Below are positions 5,632-11,432 of a stretch of 11,762 nt of DNA, piece by piece. Numbering within the stretch: position 1 is the first letter of the stretch; each line of letters opens with the position of its first letter. The position numbers were made by a program, and so were the translations under genes. The notes under the pieces are model-generated. The model saw nothing but the letters and a program-made list of their open reading frames with translations. It was not told the DNA's origin and did not search any database. Source of the stretch: Candidatus Izemoplasmatales bacterium (GTDB taxonomy: Bacteria; Bacillota_I; Bacilli_A; Izemoplasmatales; Hujiaoplasmataceae); the NCBI GenBank assembly GCA_028702245.1, contig JAQVPE010000012.1:1-11762 (forward strand), read 5' to 3'.

Positions 5632-6492
5632 TCACCTTGGTTTGTTCAAGACGTAGGCGATGGTGAGCGCTTTGGGACCGCAATGGGCACCAACGGCGGG
5701 TGTGAGTATATACTCCTTGATTTCCTTCAATTCCGGCCTCAAAGCCAACACTCTTTGTCTGACTTCCTCGGCTGTTTCCGGATTATTGGCATGGACGATG
5801 AACGGTTCGTAGTCTTTGCCTTCGGTCTCTTCGAGAAATTTGTCAACCATCCGTTCAACGGCTTTATGGAAGGTTCTGATCTTTTCGACCGTCACAACCG
5901 CACCCGCTTTGTCGATTTCAAGCAACGGCTTGATTTTGAGGACACTAGCAAGAAAACCGGCGGCGTTGGAAAGGCGGCCGTTTTTAACAAGATAGGAAAG
6001 ATCATTGACCGCAAAGTACATGTGGTTGTTTTCGCGAATAAAAGAAAGTTCCTCAACGATTTCATCCATTGATTTTCCGGCTTTTGCCAGATCATGCGCC
6101 AGAAAAGCCATTTTGCACTGAAGATAACCGACCGTTCTTGAATCGAAAACGGTCACTTTGATTCCTTCGACCATCTTCGCGGCGATCAAGGCGTTTTCAT
6201 AGATGCCGCTCATTTTGGATGAGATTGTCACAAACAAGGCTTCGTCGCAGCCTTCGTCACGTAGTTTTTCGTATTCTGCGAGCATTGTTCCGGTTGAAGC
6301 CATCGACGTTCTGGGAAACAATGAGGGATCATTTTCGAGCATCTCATAAAACTTGTTGGCCGTCAGTTCCTCAAAGTCGATGTATTCCTTGCCGCCCATC
6401 AAGATCATGGAACGGATAACCCGGATGTCGTAGTCATGGGGTATATAGTCGATTGCAGCATTCGTGCAGACCAGTACACCTAGTTTATTCAT
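5632..6492 (-). CDS. DegV family fatty-acid-binding protein
   Basis: A 286-residue protein of the DegV (FakB-like) family. Members bind a fatty acid between two alpha/beta domains, and some present it to the kinase FakA for phosphorylation and incorporation into phospholipids. Visible motifs: RTSMAST (61-67) in the position of the usual TSQPS loop, ISSKMSGIYENA (90-101), VFDSRTVG (115-122), YLVKNGRLSNAAGFL (167-181), EKIRTF (203-208) and GAHCGPKAL (268-276). The early TDS motif is replaced by TNA (10-12), and the TSQPS loop is altered, so lipid specificity may differ from textbook FakB. The ATG at 6492 follows an AGAAGAGG site and a consensus promoter. It is first in an operon with PadR and the HAAS-like membrane protein. 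No FakA kinase gene is in the window. Confidence 0.93.
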   Translation of the reverse strand: MNKLGVLVCTNAAIDYIPHDYDIRVIRSMILMGGKEYIDFEELTANKFYEMLENDPSLFPRTSMASTGTMLAEYEKLRDEGCDEALFVTISSKMSGIYENALIAAKMVEGIKVTVFDSRTVGYLQCKMAFLAHDLAKAGKSMDEIVEELSFIRENNHMYFAVNDLSYLVKNGRLSNAAGFLASVLKIKPLLEIDKAGAVVTVEKIRTFHKAVERMVDKFLEETEGKDYEPFIVHANNPETAEEVRQRVLALRPELKEIKEYILTPAVGAHCGPKALTIAYVLNKPR

Positions 6493-6520
6493 ATAAATAC
6501 CTCTTCTTTCTTATGACTTA

Positions 6521-6548
6521 ATTATAAACGATGCTTTGAAATTGTCAA
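6521..6548 (-). promoter_or_regulatory. Consensus promoter of the DegV-PadR-HAAS operon
   Basis: TTGACA (6543-6548), a 16-base spacer and TATAAT (6521-6526) on the minus strand, both hexamers matching the sigma-A/sigma-70 consensus exactly. The start codon is 28 bases beyond the -10. Confidence 0.88.
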
Positions 6549-6611
6549 CCGCTTCCCCGATAGACGATCGATCATGAAGACACTCTAAATCACGGATCAC
6601 CAACGACACCA

Positions 6612-6637
6612 ATAAAAAAATCAGCGATTAGCTGACT
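6612..6637 (-). terminator. Terminator of the rpsP-khpA-DUF523 operon
   Basis: On the minus strand, AGTCAGC (6631-6637) pairs with GCTGATT (6619-6625) around a TAATC loop, with one G-T pair, and runs into TTTTTTT. It begins five bases after the TGA of the DUF523 gene. Between it and the degV promoter (about 6549-6611) I see nothing further. Confidence 0.87.
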
Positions 6638-6642
6638 TCTTT

Positions 6643-7065
6643 TCATTTAATAACGCTGATGCCATGCTGTTTTAGGAACTTGCAGGTGATGCCTTCACCT
6701 TGGATTTTGCGGTTCGAAAAGGTTCCGTCATAGATGCTATTGAATCCGCAAGAAGGTGAATTGTCTTTCAAATAGACGCATCTTATTTCCTCATCGATCA
6801 ATATCCTCAATGTTTCCTTTGCGCCTGAAGAAAAGAACTCTGTGACATCTTGGCCCTCTCTATTCAGCACTTTTCCAGTGTCGCTCTGAATCTCGGAAGG
6901 AATCCTTGGCGTCGGAAGGCCTCCGAGCACCTCTGGACAGATTGGAAAAATGGGTCTTCCTTTCAACTTGGCAAGCAGGTTAATATCTAGCCTTCCTTTG
7001 CCATCATAGGCGGTTTGGATGCCGAGCAGACACGCGCTTAAAGCAACCTTGTCTTTGACTGGCAT
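6643..7065 (-). CDS. DUF523 family protein (YbbK-like)
   Basis: A 140-residue protein of the DUF523 family, whose function is not established. The hallmark motifs are all present: SACLLG (10-15), YDG (20-22), CPEVLGGLPTPR (43-54), LKDNSPSCGFNSIYDGTF (99-116) and GEGIT (123-127). Cysteines at 12, 43, 96, 106 and 128 are notable, and several are in conserved motifs, suggesting metal or Fe-S binding or redox chemistry (inference). The ATG at 7065 lies two bases after the stop of khpA, so it is the third gene of the rpsP operon, in the place where rimM-trmD usually follow. The gene ends directly before a strong terminator. Confidence 0.92.
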   Translation of the reverse strand: MPVKDKVALSACLLGIQTAYDGKGRLDINLLAKLKGRPIFPICPEVLGGLPTPRIPSEIQSDTGKVLNREGQDVTEFFSSGAKETLRILIDEEIRCVYLKDNSPSCGFNSIYDGTFSNRKIQGEGITCKFLKQHGISVIK

Positions 7066-7067
7066 GG

Positions 7068-7319
7068 CTATTCGTAGGAATCGATATCGATGTTGACGCG
7101 TTTGCCGATCCTCGAGGCGGCCGCATAGGCGATCGTCCGGATCGCATTCGCAATTTTTCCGCCTTTGCCGATCACGCGTCCCAAATCGTCCTTGTTTACT
7201 AGGACTTGGAGAGTGATGGCGTCCTCGTCTTCAGAAAACTTCTTAACAAGCAAATCTTCCGGGTACACAACAAGTGGCGAAACCAACTCTTGGATCAGTT
7301 TCTCAAAATTAACTGCCAT
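7068..7319 (-). CDS. khpA: KhpA family KH-domain RNA-binding protein
   Basis: An 83-residue single KH-domain protein (YlqC/KhpA). KhpA binds RNA, usually as a dimer or with KhpB, and influences cell division and RNA metabolism in Gram-positives. The GxxG loop is GKGG at 51-54 inside LGRVIGKGGKIANAIRTIAY, and the length is typical. The ATG at 7319 has a GAGGTAA site. It follows rpsP by 14 bases, the usual Firmicute order, but the next gene is DUF523 rather than ylqD/rimM/trmD. Confidence 0.95.
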   Translation of the reverse strand: MAVNFEKLIQELVSPLVVYPEDLLVKKFSEDEDAITLQVLVNKDDLGRVIGKGGKIANAIRTIAYAAASRIGKRVNIDIDSYE

Positions 7320-7333
7320 TTGTCATTACCTCG

Positions 7334-7615
7334 TTACTTATGTTTTTTTGCTTCGATCTTAGCTTCCGTATAGAGCTTGTTGATGCCCATCTTGGTGAAC
7401 AGATTCTTGACGGTATCGGTTGGCTGAGCTCCATTATGAAGCCATTTGAGCGCCTTTTCGGAATCAATTTGGATCAGAGCTGGTTCCTTGGTGGGATCAT
7501 ATAAGCCAACGATCTCAAGGTATCTACCGTCTCTTTTCTTGTTCGCTTCGGCTGCTACAACACGATAAAACGGACGTTTTGTCGTGCCAAATCTCTGCAA
7601 GCGGATTTTGACCAT
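7334..7615 (-). CDS. rpsP: 30S ribosomal protein S16
   Basis: A 93-residue ribosomal protein S16, part of the 30S body and needed for its assembly. The N-terminus [20 protein letters not shown], the segment [12 protein letters not shown] (30-41) and the Ala-Leu-Lys-Trp-Leu segment followed by [11 protein letters not shown] (62-72) are diagnostic. The ATG at 7615 has the strongest ribosome-binding site of the window (GAGGAGGAT), as expected for a ribosomal protein. It is the first gene of its operon, with a strong promoter 34 bases upstream. Confidence 0.98.
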   Translation of the reverse strand: MVKIRLQRFGTTKRPFYRVVAAEANKKRDGRYLEIVGLYDPTKEPALIQIDSEKALKWLHNGAQPTDTVKNLFTKMGINKLYTEAKIEAKKHK

Positions 7616-7649
7616 GTTTTTATCCTCCTCTAGTATTCAAAACACTAGT

Positions 7650-7678
7650 ATTTTAGCAAATCTTTTATTACCTGTCAA
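7650..7678 (-). promoter_or_regulatory. rpsP: rpsP operon promoter
   Basis: TTGACA (7673-7678), a 17-base spacer and TAAAAT (7650-7655) with TG one base before it, on the minus strand. The -35 forms one arm of an inverted repeat, CTGTCAA/TTGACAG (7672-7678 and 7689-7695). An 8-bp direct repeat AATACTAG (7630-7637 and 7645-7652 on the minus strand) lies between the -10 and the ribosome-binding site. Confidence 0.87.
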
Positions 7679-7699
7679 GGTTTTTTTATTGACAGATGA

Positions 7700-7930
7700 C
7701 TATTCATTGAAACCCAGTGTTTCAATGTCTAGTAGCGACTCGTCAACTTTCTTGACCAACTTGTTTTTGATCAGTTGTTTCCTGACTTTTTCATACATCT
7801 CGGCGTCGACATAACCGGTCAAATAGCCGGCTTTGGGATTGAGATAACTGATCGATATTCCAAGAGCTTCGACTTCCTTAGCGATTTTTTTGTTTTGAAA
7901 ATAGACAATAATTCCTTTACGATTGACCAT
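7700..7930 (-). CDS. ylbG: YlbG family protein (DUF2129)
   Basis: A 76-residue protein of the YlbG/DUF2129 family, function unknown. The segment GIIVYFQNKKIAKEVEALG, then ISYLNPKAGYLTGYVD, and the ending LVKKVDESLLDIE follow the family pattern. The frame opens at a GTG (7939), but GGGTGAT lies over that codon and four bases before the ATG at 7930, so 7930 is chosen. The ATG is five bases beyond the ylbF stop, and the ylbF-ylbG pairing is the same as in Bacillus. No convincing terminator separates it from the rpsP promoter. Confidence 0.86.
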   Translation of the reverse strand: MVNRKGIIVYFQNKKIAKEVEALGISISYLNPKAGYLTGYVDAEMYEKVRKQLIKNKLVKKVDESLLDIETLGFNE

Positions 7931-7935
7931 TGATA

Positions 7936-8310
7936 TCACCCTTTACGACATACTTGATCCTTTGTGACAAGACATTCACGAAGCGCTTCCTCAATTTCAG
8001 ATGAAAAGACTCTCAATTCCTCATTGATCTCTTTAAGAGACTTTAGATAGCTCTCATAAGCAGGTTCGGCAAATAGATTGGCTTTTGCCTCAACTAGTGA
8101 CTTGCTTGCGCATTGATAGTCAGGATGGTGTTTACCATAAATAGAGACGCTTTCGTACATCCTTTTGGATTGATTGAAGTTATTAACTTTTTCTTTTAAG
8201 TTCGCTTCGCTTTCAAAGCGAGCAAGGCTATCGATCATATTTTTGTAAGCCGATGATTTTTTGATAACGGCGATGATGTTATCGGCTTGTTCGTATAAAG
8301 TCAAATCCAT
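7936..8310 (-). CDS. ylbF: YlbF family regulator (RicF-like)
   Basis: A 124-residue, almost wholly helical protein of the YlbF/YmcA family. In Bacillus, YlbF (RicF) works with YmcA and YaaT in a complex that binds Fe-S clusters and promotes RNase Y-dependent mRNA maturation, affecting competence, biofilm and sporulation. The family core is visible in DLTLYEQADNIIAVIKKSSAY and FNQSKRMYESVSIYGKHHPDY. Cysteines at 67, 113 and 121, the last two at the C-terminus, could take part in Fe-S binding (inference). The open frame extends to 8415, but AGGTGA four bases before the ATG at 8310 and a -10 at 8327-8332 fix the start. No ymcA or yaaT is in the window. Confidence 0.88.
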   Translation of the reverse strand: MDLTLYEQADNIIAVIKKSSAYKNMIDSLARFESEANLKEKVNNFNQSKRMYESVSIYGKHHPDYQCASKSLVEAKANLFAEPAYESYLKSLKEINEELRVFSSEIEEALRECLVTKDQVCRKG

Positions 8311-8326
8311 AAACTCACCTGAGAAG

Positions 8327-8335
8327 ATTATATCA
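8327..8335 (-). promoter_or_regulatory. Extended -10 promoter of ylbF-ylbG
   Basis: TATAAT (8327-8332) preceded by TG and one base (TGaTATAAT) on the minus strand, without a recognisable -35. The start codon is 16 bases beyond it. The rest of the gap up to the def promoter at 8512 (about 180 bases) shows no gene or clear structure. Confidence 0.6.
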
Positions 8336-8511
8336 TATCGCTGCGAATATTTCCTGTTCTTTTTGGAATAATAACCGCAATCAAGCCAATCCGAAGTCCA
8401 ATATTGCCAAAACACTTACACTATCTTGTTAAGTAGATACTCAATAAACCATAGTCAAAGGCGATTACCCTTCCTTTAATAAAATCCTGGGTTGCTAATA
8501 AGCGATATAAC

Positions 8512-8540
8512 TTGGCTATCGAGCTGTTTTTTGGTATAAT
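8512..8540 (+). promoter_or_regulatory. Promoter of def
   Basis: TTGGCT (8512-8517), a 17-base spacer and TATAAT (8535-8540), with TG one base upstream of the -10 (TGgTATAAT). AAGGTGAT follows at 8549-8556. Confidence 0.75.
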
Positions 8541-8559
8541 TCATATAGAAGGTGATAGT

Positions 8560-9144
8560 ATGCTTCTTATGAAAGACATTATCCAAGACGGCCACCCGTT
8601 GCTTCGAAAACGTGCCGTTGATGTCAAAATTCCCCTTGAGAAAGTTGACTTGGATACGATTCGTTCAATGATGGAGTTCGTCAAAAACAGCCAAGATCCA
8701 GATCAAATCGAGAAATACAAGTTGCGGCCTTCCGTCGGTTTGGCTGCGCCGCAAATAGCGATTTCTAAAAAAATGTTTTGTGTGCATACATGGGATGAAA
8801 CCGGTAATAACCTTGCTTCATTCGCTTTCGTCAATCCCAAGATTATTTCGTTTTCAGAGGAATTGACCTATCTCCCCGGAGGAGAAGGCTGTCTTTCGGT
8901 CGATGAAAATACAACAGGACTTGTTCCTCGGTCAAAAAGAATCAAACTGAAAGCACACCTAGTCGATCTTGAAACCGGAGTTGCCTCACCGGTTTTGATG
9001 AAACTATCCGGATACGTAGGAATCGTCGTTCAACACGAGTACGATCACCTATTGGGAACCCTTTTTATCGATAAAGTAAAACCCAGTCTACCGAATTTGA
9101 AACCTATCATTTTCAACGAAGAAGTTGAAGAGCGAACCGCTTGA
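8560..9144 (+). CDS. def: Peptide deformylase, type II
   Basis: Removes the N-formyl group from the starting methionine of nascent proteins at the ribosome; a metalloenzyme, usually with Fe2+. All three active-site motifs are present in the 194-residue protein: VGLAAPQI (59-66), EGCLSV (109-114, metal ligand C111) and QHEYDHLLGTLFID (158-171, ligands H159 and H163, catalytic E160). The length and the insertion between motif 1 and the N-terminal helix (MMEFVKNSQDP) fit the Gram-positive type II group. The frame is open from 8512, but that codon lies in the promoter; AAGGTGAT places the start at 8560, giving the usual MLLMKDIIQDGHPLLR beginning. It is a single-gene unit, not next to fmt or priA. 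Confidence 0.97.
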   Translation: MLLMKDIIQDGHPLLRKRAVDVKIPLEKVDLDTIRSMMEFVKNSQDPDQIEKYKLRPSVGLAAPQIAISKKMFCVHTWDETGNNLASFAFVNPKIISFSEELTYLPGGEGCLSVDENTTGLVPRSKRIKLKAHLVDLETGVASPVLMKLSGYVGIVVQHEYDHLLGTLFIDKVKPSLPNLKPIIFNEEVEERTA

Positions 9145-9160
9145 GGTTCGCTCTTCTTAT
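9127..9160 (+). terminator. Terminator of def
   Basis: A perfect 12-bp stem (GAAGAGCGAACC 9127-9138 with GGTTCGCTCTTC 9145-9156) around a 6-nt loop, followed by TTATTTTAT. The TGA stop of def sits in the loop. The flavodiiron gene on the other strand ends at 9157, so the same hairpin may slow polymerase arriving from that side, although no U-run follows on that strand. Confidence 0.85.
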
Positions 9161-10371
9161 TTTATACCCAATAATTCTTTGGCGAATGCTTCACCAAATT
9201 TACGTGCATCAAGACACTGGCTGTTGGATGGATTGAATCTGATTCTCAACCCTTCTTGAACTCGCATCTTCAGCTGTTTCAATCGATCAGTTATGTTTGG
9301 CACAGCTTCGCCGCTCCACCCGTATGAACCGAATGCTCCCGCCAATTTCCCACCGTGAATCTCCGGGTTTAATGAAGAGAGAATATCCCAAATCGGTTTT
9401 GGAGCATCTTTCAAAATAGTTGTCGAACCGATCAGAAAGGCATCGGCCTTTTCGATTTCACTGACTATCTCAAAGAGCGGAGTGGTCACAACATCATAAG
9501 GTTTGACGACAACTTTTCGATCAGAAATCTGATTGATCCCTTCGAAAATCTCCTCTGCCATCTTCTTGGTATAACCATAAGCGCTTGCGTAAGGAATAAC
9601 TACGACTTTTCGCTCTTCATCAGTTTCTGTAGCCCAGCCAAGATAAAGCGTCTTCGCCTCTTCAATGGCCGTTTCGTCAAGAACCGCCCCGTGGCTGGTC
9701 GCAATGTACCTGAAAGAATGGCCGGAAAGAGCGTCAAGGGCTCGGCGAACATCCGCTTTGAAAGGAGACATAATCGAGTCAAAGTAATGTTTCAATGCTT
9801 CAATGTATTCACTTCTGTTTCGGACGTTTTTTGCCAAGACGCCTTCAAAGGCGTAATGGGCGCCGAAGAAATCACAAGTGAAGAGAATGCTATCCTCGAC
9901 AAGATGGGTGAAAATGGTGTCAGGCCAATGGAGATTTGGCTGAATCATGAACTTAAGCGTTTTGTCGCCTAGCGATATGACGAGATCGTCTTTTGCCCTG
10001 ATACTCTTGAAGGGACGGTTCATGATCTCTTTTAGATTCGACAAGCCAGGACCAGAAGCAACAATCGTGATGTCGGGATTCAAATCCAAAATCCTCACCA
10101 CCGATCCCGAATGATCGGGCTCGGTATGGTTAAGAATCAGGTAATCAATTTTAGTTATGTCTGTCAATGATTTGACTTTTTCAATATATTCGTCGCCGAA
10201 GTTGGCCTTTGTCGTGTCAATCAAAGCGATTTTTTCGCTGCCCTTGATCAAATAAGCGTTATAGGTTGTACCATACTTGGTCGCCATCGTGATGTCGAAT
10301 ACTCTTAGATCATAGTCGTTGACACCGACCCAGTAGACATTTTTGGTTAACTCAAATGTATTTGGTTGCAT
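9157..10371 (-). CDS. fprA: Flavodiiron protein (FprA-type O2/NO reductase)
   Basis: A 404-residue A-type flavodiiron protein that reduces oxygen to water and/or nitric oxide to nitrous oxide in the cytoplasm, protecting anaerobes. Residues 1-250 form the metallo-beta-lactamase-like domain with the complete di-iron ligand set: HTEPDH (82-87: H82, E84, D86, H87), H148 in NLHWPD, D167 in CDFFGAH and H227 in TSHGAV. Residues from about 255 form the flavodoxin domain (VVVIPYASAYGYTKKMAEEI, later GSYGWSGEA) that binds FMN. There is no C-terminal rubredoxin or reductase domain, so electrons must come from a separate donor. The frame opens at a GTG (10380), but that codon is part of GAGGTGA; the ATG at 10371 is five bases after it and is chosen. 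A single-gene unit with its own promoter. Confidence 0.96.
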   Translation of the reverse strand: MQPNTFELTKNVYWVGVNDYDLRVFDITMATKYGTTYNAYLIKGSEKIALIDTTKANFGDEYIEKVKSLTDITKIDYLILNHTEPDHSGSVVRILDLNPDITIVASGPGLSNLKEIMNRPFKSIRAKDDLVISLGDKTLKFMIQPNLHWPDTIFTHLVEDSILFTCDFFGAHYAFEGVLAKNVRNRSEYIEALKHYFDSIMSPFKADVRRALDALSGHSFRYIATSHGAVLDETAIEEAKTLYLGWATETDEERKVVVIPYASAYGYTKKMAEEIFEGINQISDRKVVVKPYDVVTTPLFEIVSEIEKADAFLIGSTTILKDAPKPIWDILSSLNPEIHGGKLAGAFGSYGWSGEAVPNITDRLKQLKMRVQEGLRIRFNPSNSQCLDARKFGEAFAKELLGIK

Positions 10372-10390
10372 AAATTTCACCTCTAGTAAT

Positions 10391-10419
10391 ATTATATCAA
10401 ATCATTACGTTTCTTTGAA
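10391..10419 (-). promoter_or_regulatory. Promoter of the flavodiiron protein gene
   Basis: TTCAAA (10414-10419), a 17-base spacer and TATAAT (10391-10396), with TG one base before the -10 (TGaTATAAT). The start codon is 19 bases beyond the -10. Confidence 0.7.
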
Positions 10420-10499
10420 AAGATATGCCTACACCACGTGTATAATCGATAAACCACTAAAAGTCAGGCATCAAGATAGATTTTGCGTAGTGTATGTAC

Positions 10500-10532
10500 A
10501 AATAAAAGCAAGCCGCTTTCATCAGAAAGCGA
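10500..10532 (-). terminator. Possible terminator-like stem-loop downstream of mazEF
   Basis: On the minus strand AAGTCGCTTTC pairs with GAAAGCGGCTT around a TGAT loop (one T-G pair), followed by GCTTTTATTTG. It lies about 140 bases beyond the mazF stop, so it could end a long mazEF transcript or a small RNA; no other gene precedes it closely. Confidence 0.55.
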
Positions 10533-10550
10533 CTTACATAATCGAAATGT

Positions 10551-10595
10551 GTTGTCATAACCAAGTTTGTGCCTCTTTTAGGTTGTCACAACCAA
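10551..10595. repeat. 14-base direct repeat, operator-like
   Basis: GTTGTCATAACCAA (10551-10564) and GTTGTCACAACCAA (10582-10595) differ at one base and are 31 bp apart, about three helical turns. The second copy contains the perfect palindrome GGTTGTcACAACC (10581-10593). Two copies on the same face of the helix suggest a protein-binding site, but no regulator is identified. Confidence 0.5.
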
Positions 10596-10670
10596 TTGTG
10601 CTGTCTTGTTGGCATGGAGTTTGGATGCAATGAAAATAGAATTCTTATCAAACGCCTAGAAATCATGAAA

Positions 10671-10997
10671 TTAAAACAATAGCCTTATTATTTTTAATGT
10701 TTTATCGAGTAACTCGGGTGGAAGTTTTTCAACAGTTTTTAAATCCCTTGCTTTTGTGTCCATGGTTTTAACTTGTTCGCACATGATTTGTCCGAATGTT
10801 TTTGTCCTTGAATCTAAATCTACATGTAAAGGATATTTAACTGCTAAATCAGAAGTAATCGGAACAACAATAACAAATCCATTTGTTTTTTTGTGATATA
10901 TATCATTGCTTACCACAACCCCAGGCCTCTTTCCTTTTTGCTCGGAACCTAGTGAAGGATCAAAATCAACGATGACGATATCTCCTTGATTTACCAT
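10671..10997 (-). CDS. mazF: MazF/PemK family toxin (mRNA endoribonuclease)
   Basis: A 108-residue toxin of the MazF/PemK family, a ribosome-independent endoribonuclease that cuts mRNA at short sequences and halts growth when its antitoxin is lost. Diagnostic features are QGDIVIVDFDPSLGSEQKG (4-22), KRPGVVVSND (23-32) with the catalytic-site Arg-Pro, VVPITSD (44-50) with T48, and GQIMCEQVKTMDTK (69-82). The length is typical. The ATG at 10997 overlaps the end of mazE by seven bases, so translation is coupled. Codon use is clearly more AT-rich than in the genes to the left, which suggests horizontal acquisition. Confidence 0.96.
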   Translation of the reverse strand: MVNQGDIVIVDFDPSLGSEQKGKRPGVVVSNDIYHKKTNGFVIVVPITSDLAVKYPLHVDLDSRTKTFGQIMCEQVKTMDTKARDLKTVEKLPPELLDKTLKIIRLLF

Positions 10998-11233
10998 ACT
11001 TCTCTACCTTTGGAATCATCAAATATAATTTCGCCTTTATAGTATCCTTCATATTCTAAAAATAACTCTTCTAGTGATTTAGGATCAAAAACAGCTACTT
11101 TTGATAATATAATTTCTTTTCCTTCAACCTTAAGTGTAAGTTCTTCGTTTTCTTTGATATCAAGCATTTTTAAAATAGCAGCTGGTATAATAATACCTTT
11201 ACTATTTCCTATCTTCTTTATTTGTGTATTCAT
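10991..11233 (-). CDS. mazE: MazE-like antitoxin, AbrB/SpoVT domain
   Basis: An 80-residue antitoxin with an N-terminal AbrB/SpoVT swapped-hairpin DNA-binding domain (MNTQIKKIGNSKGIIIPAAI, then LKMLDIKENEELTLKVEGKE) and a C-terminal acidic, Tyr-rich tail (LEELFLEYEGYYKGEIIFDD, residues 54-73) of the type that wraps around MazF. The open frame extends to 11341, but GGTGGTG five bases before the ATG at 11233 and the promoter at 11255-11283 fix the start. It precedes and overlaps mazF, the usual antitoxin-first order that permits autoregulation by the MazE-MazF complex. Confidence 0.93.
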   Translation of the reverse strand: MNTQIKKIGNSKGIIIPAAILKMLDIKENEELTLKVEGKEIILSKVAVFDPKSLEELFLEYEGYYKGEIIFDDSKGREVW

Positions 11234-11254
11234 AGAAACACCACCCTCATAAAT

Positions 11255-11283
11255 AGTATATACAATTGTTATAACATTGTCAA
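11255..11283 (-). promoter_or_regulatory. mazEF promoter with dyad-rich spacer
   Basis: TTGACA (11278-11283), a 17-base spacer and TATACT (11255-11260) on the minus strand. The spacer contains two adjoining palindromes, TGTTATAACA and ACAATTGT, sharing ACA; they are good candidates for the MazE operator. Confidence 0.78.
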
Positions 11284-11336
11284 TTAATTTATATGATAAA
11301 ATGTTTAATATGGAATTCAAAGCATAACCAATAGAA

Positions 11337-11357
11337 AACACCCGTTGAACGGGTGTT
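11337..11357 (-). terminator. Hairpin at the presumed IS boundary
   Basis: AACACCCG (11337-11344) pairs with CGGGTGTT (11350-11357), loop of five. On the minus strand it runs into TTCTATT, a weak U-run, so it may be a terminator for DNA to the right that the insertion has separated from its gene. It could instead belong to the IS end. Confidence 0.5.
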
Positions 11358-11369
11358 CAGACTGTAGAC

Positions 11370-11400
11370 AAAGTATCCATATAAAGGGTACTTTTTCTTT
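11370..11400 (+). terminator. Terminator-like stem-loop in the IS leader
   Basis: AAAGTATCC (11370-11378) pairs with GGGTACTTT (11386-11394), one G-T pair, 7-nt loop, followed by TTCTTT. Structures of this kind near IS ends shield the transposase from outside transcription; that role here is inferred. Confidence 0.55.
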
Positions 11401-11403
11401 GAG

Positions 11404-11412
11404 TTATCCACA
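11404..11412 (+). promoter_or_regulatory. Single DnaA-box match in the IS end
   Basis: TTATCCACA matches the strong E. coli-type DnaA-box consensus exactly. It is a lone box with no cluster or AT-rich unwinding region, so it is not an origin of replication. Confidence 0.4.
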
Positions 11413-11432
11413 AGATACAACTGATTTCGAAG

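Larger units (their letters stand above)
10372..10670. other. Gene-free stretch with stem-loop and repeated motif
   Basis: About 300 bases between the flavodiiron gene and mazF without a supportable gene. The left end holds the flavodiiron promoter. A TATAAT at 10441-10446 on the plus strand has no properly spaced -35. The middle has a stem-loop at about 10508-10532, and the right part has a 14-base direct repeat. Short frames on either strand lack ribosome-binding sites. Confidence 0.6.

Noticed and set aside
8311..8415. Upstream extension of ylbF to 8415
   Set aside because: It would contain the TATAAT at 8327-8332 and lacks a ribosome-binding site; family alignment from memory begins at the MDLTLYEQ start.
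10460..10557. Short minus-strand frame starting at the ATG near 10557 (about 33 codons)
   Set aside because: It runs through the stem-loop, lacks a Shine-Dalgarno site and resembles no family known to me.
10551..10595. CRISPR-like repeats
   Set aside because: Only two imperfect 14-base copies with a 17-base gap and no cas genes.
10343..10633. 96-codon open frame on the plus strand over the intergenic region
   Set aside because: It begins antisense to the flavodiiron gene, has no ribosome-binding site, and its composition does not look like a protein.
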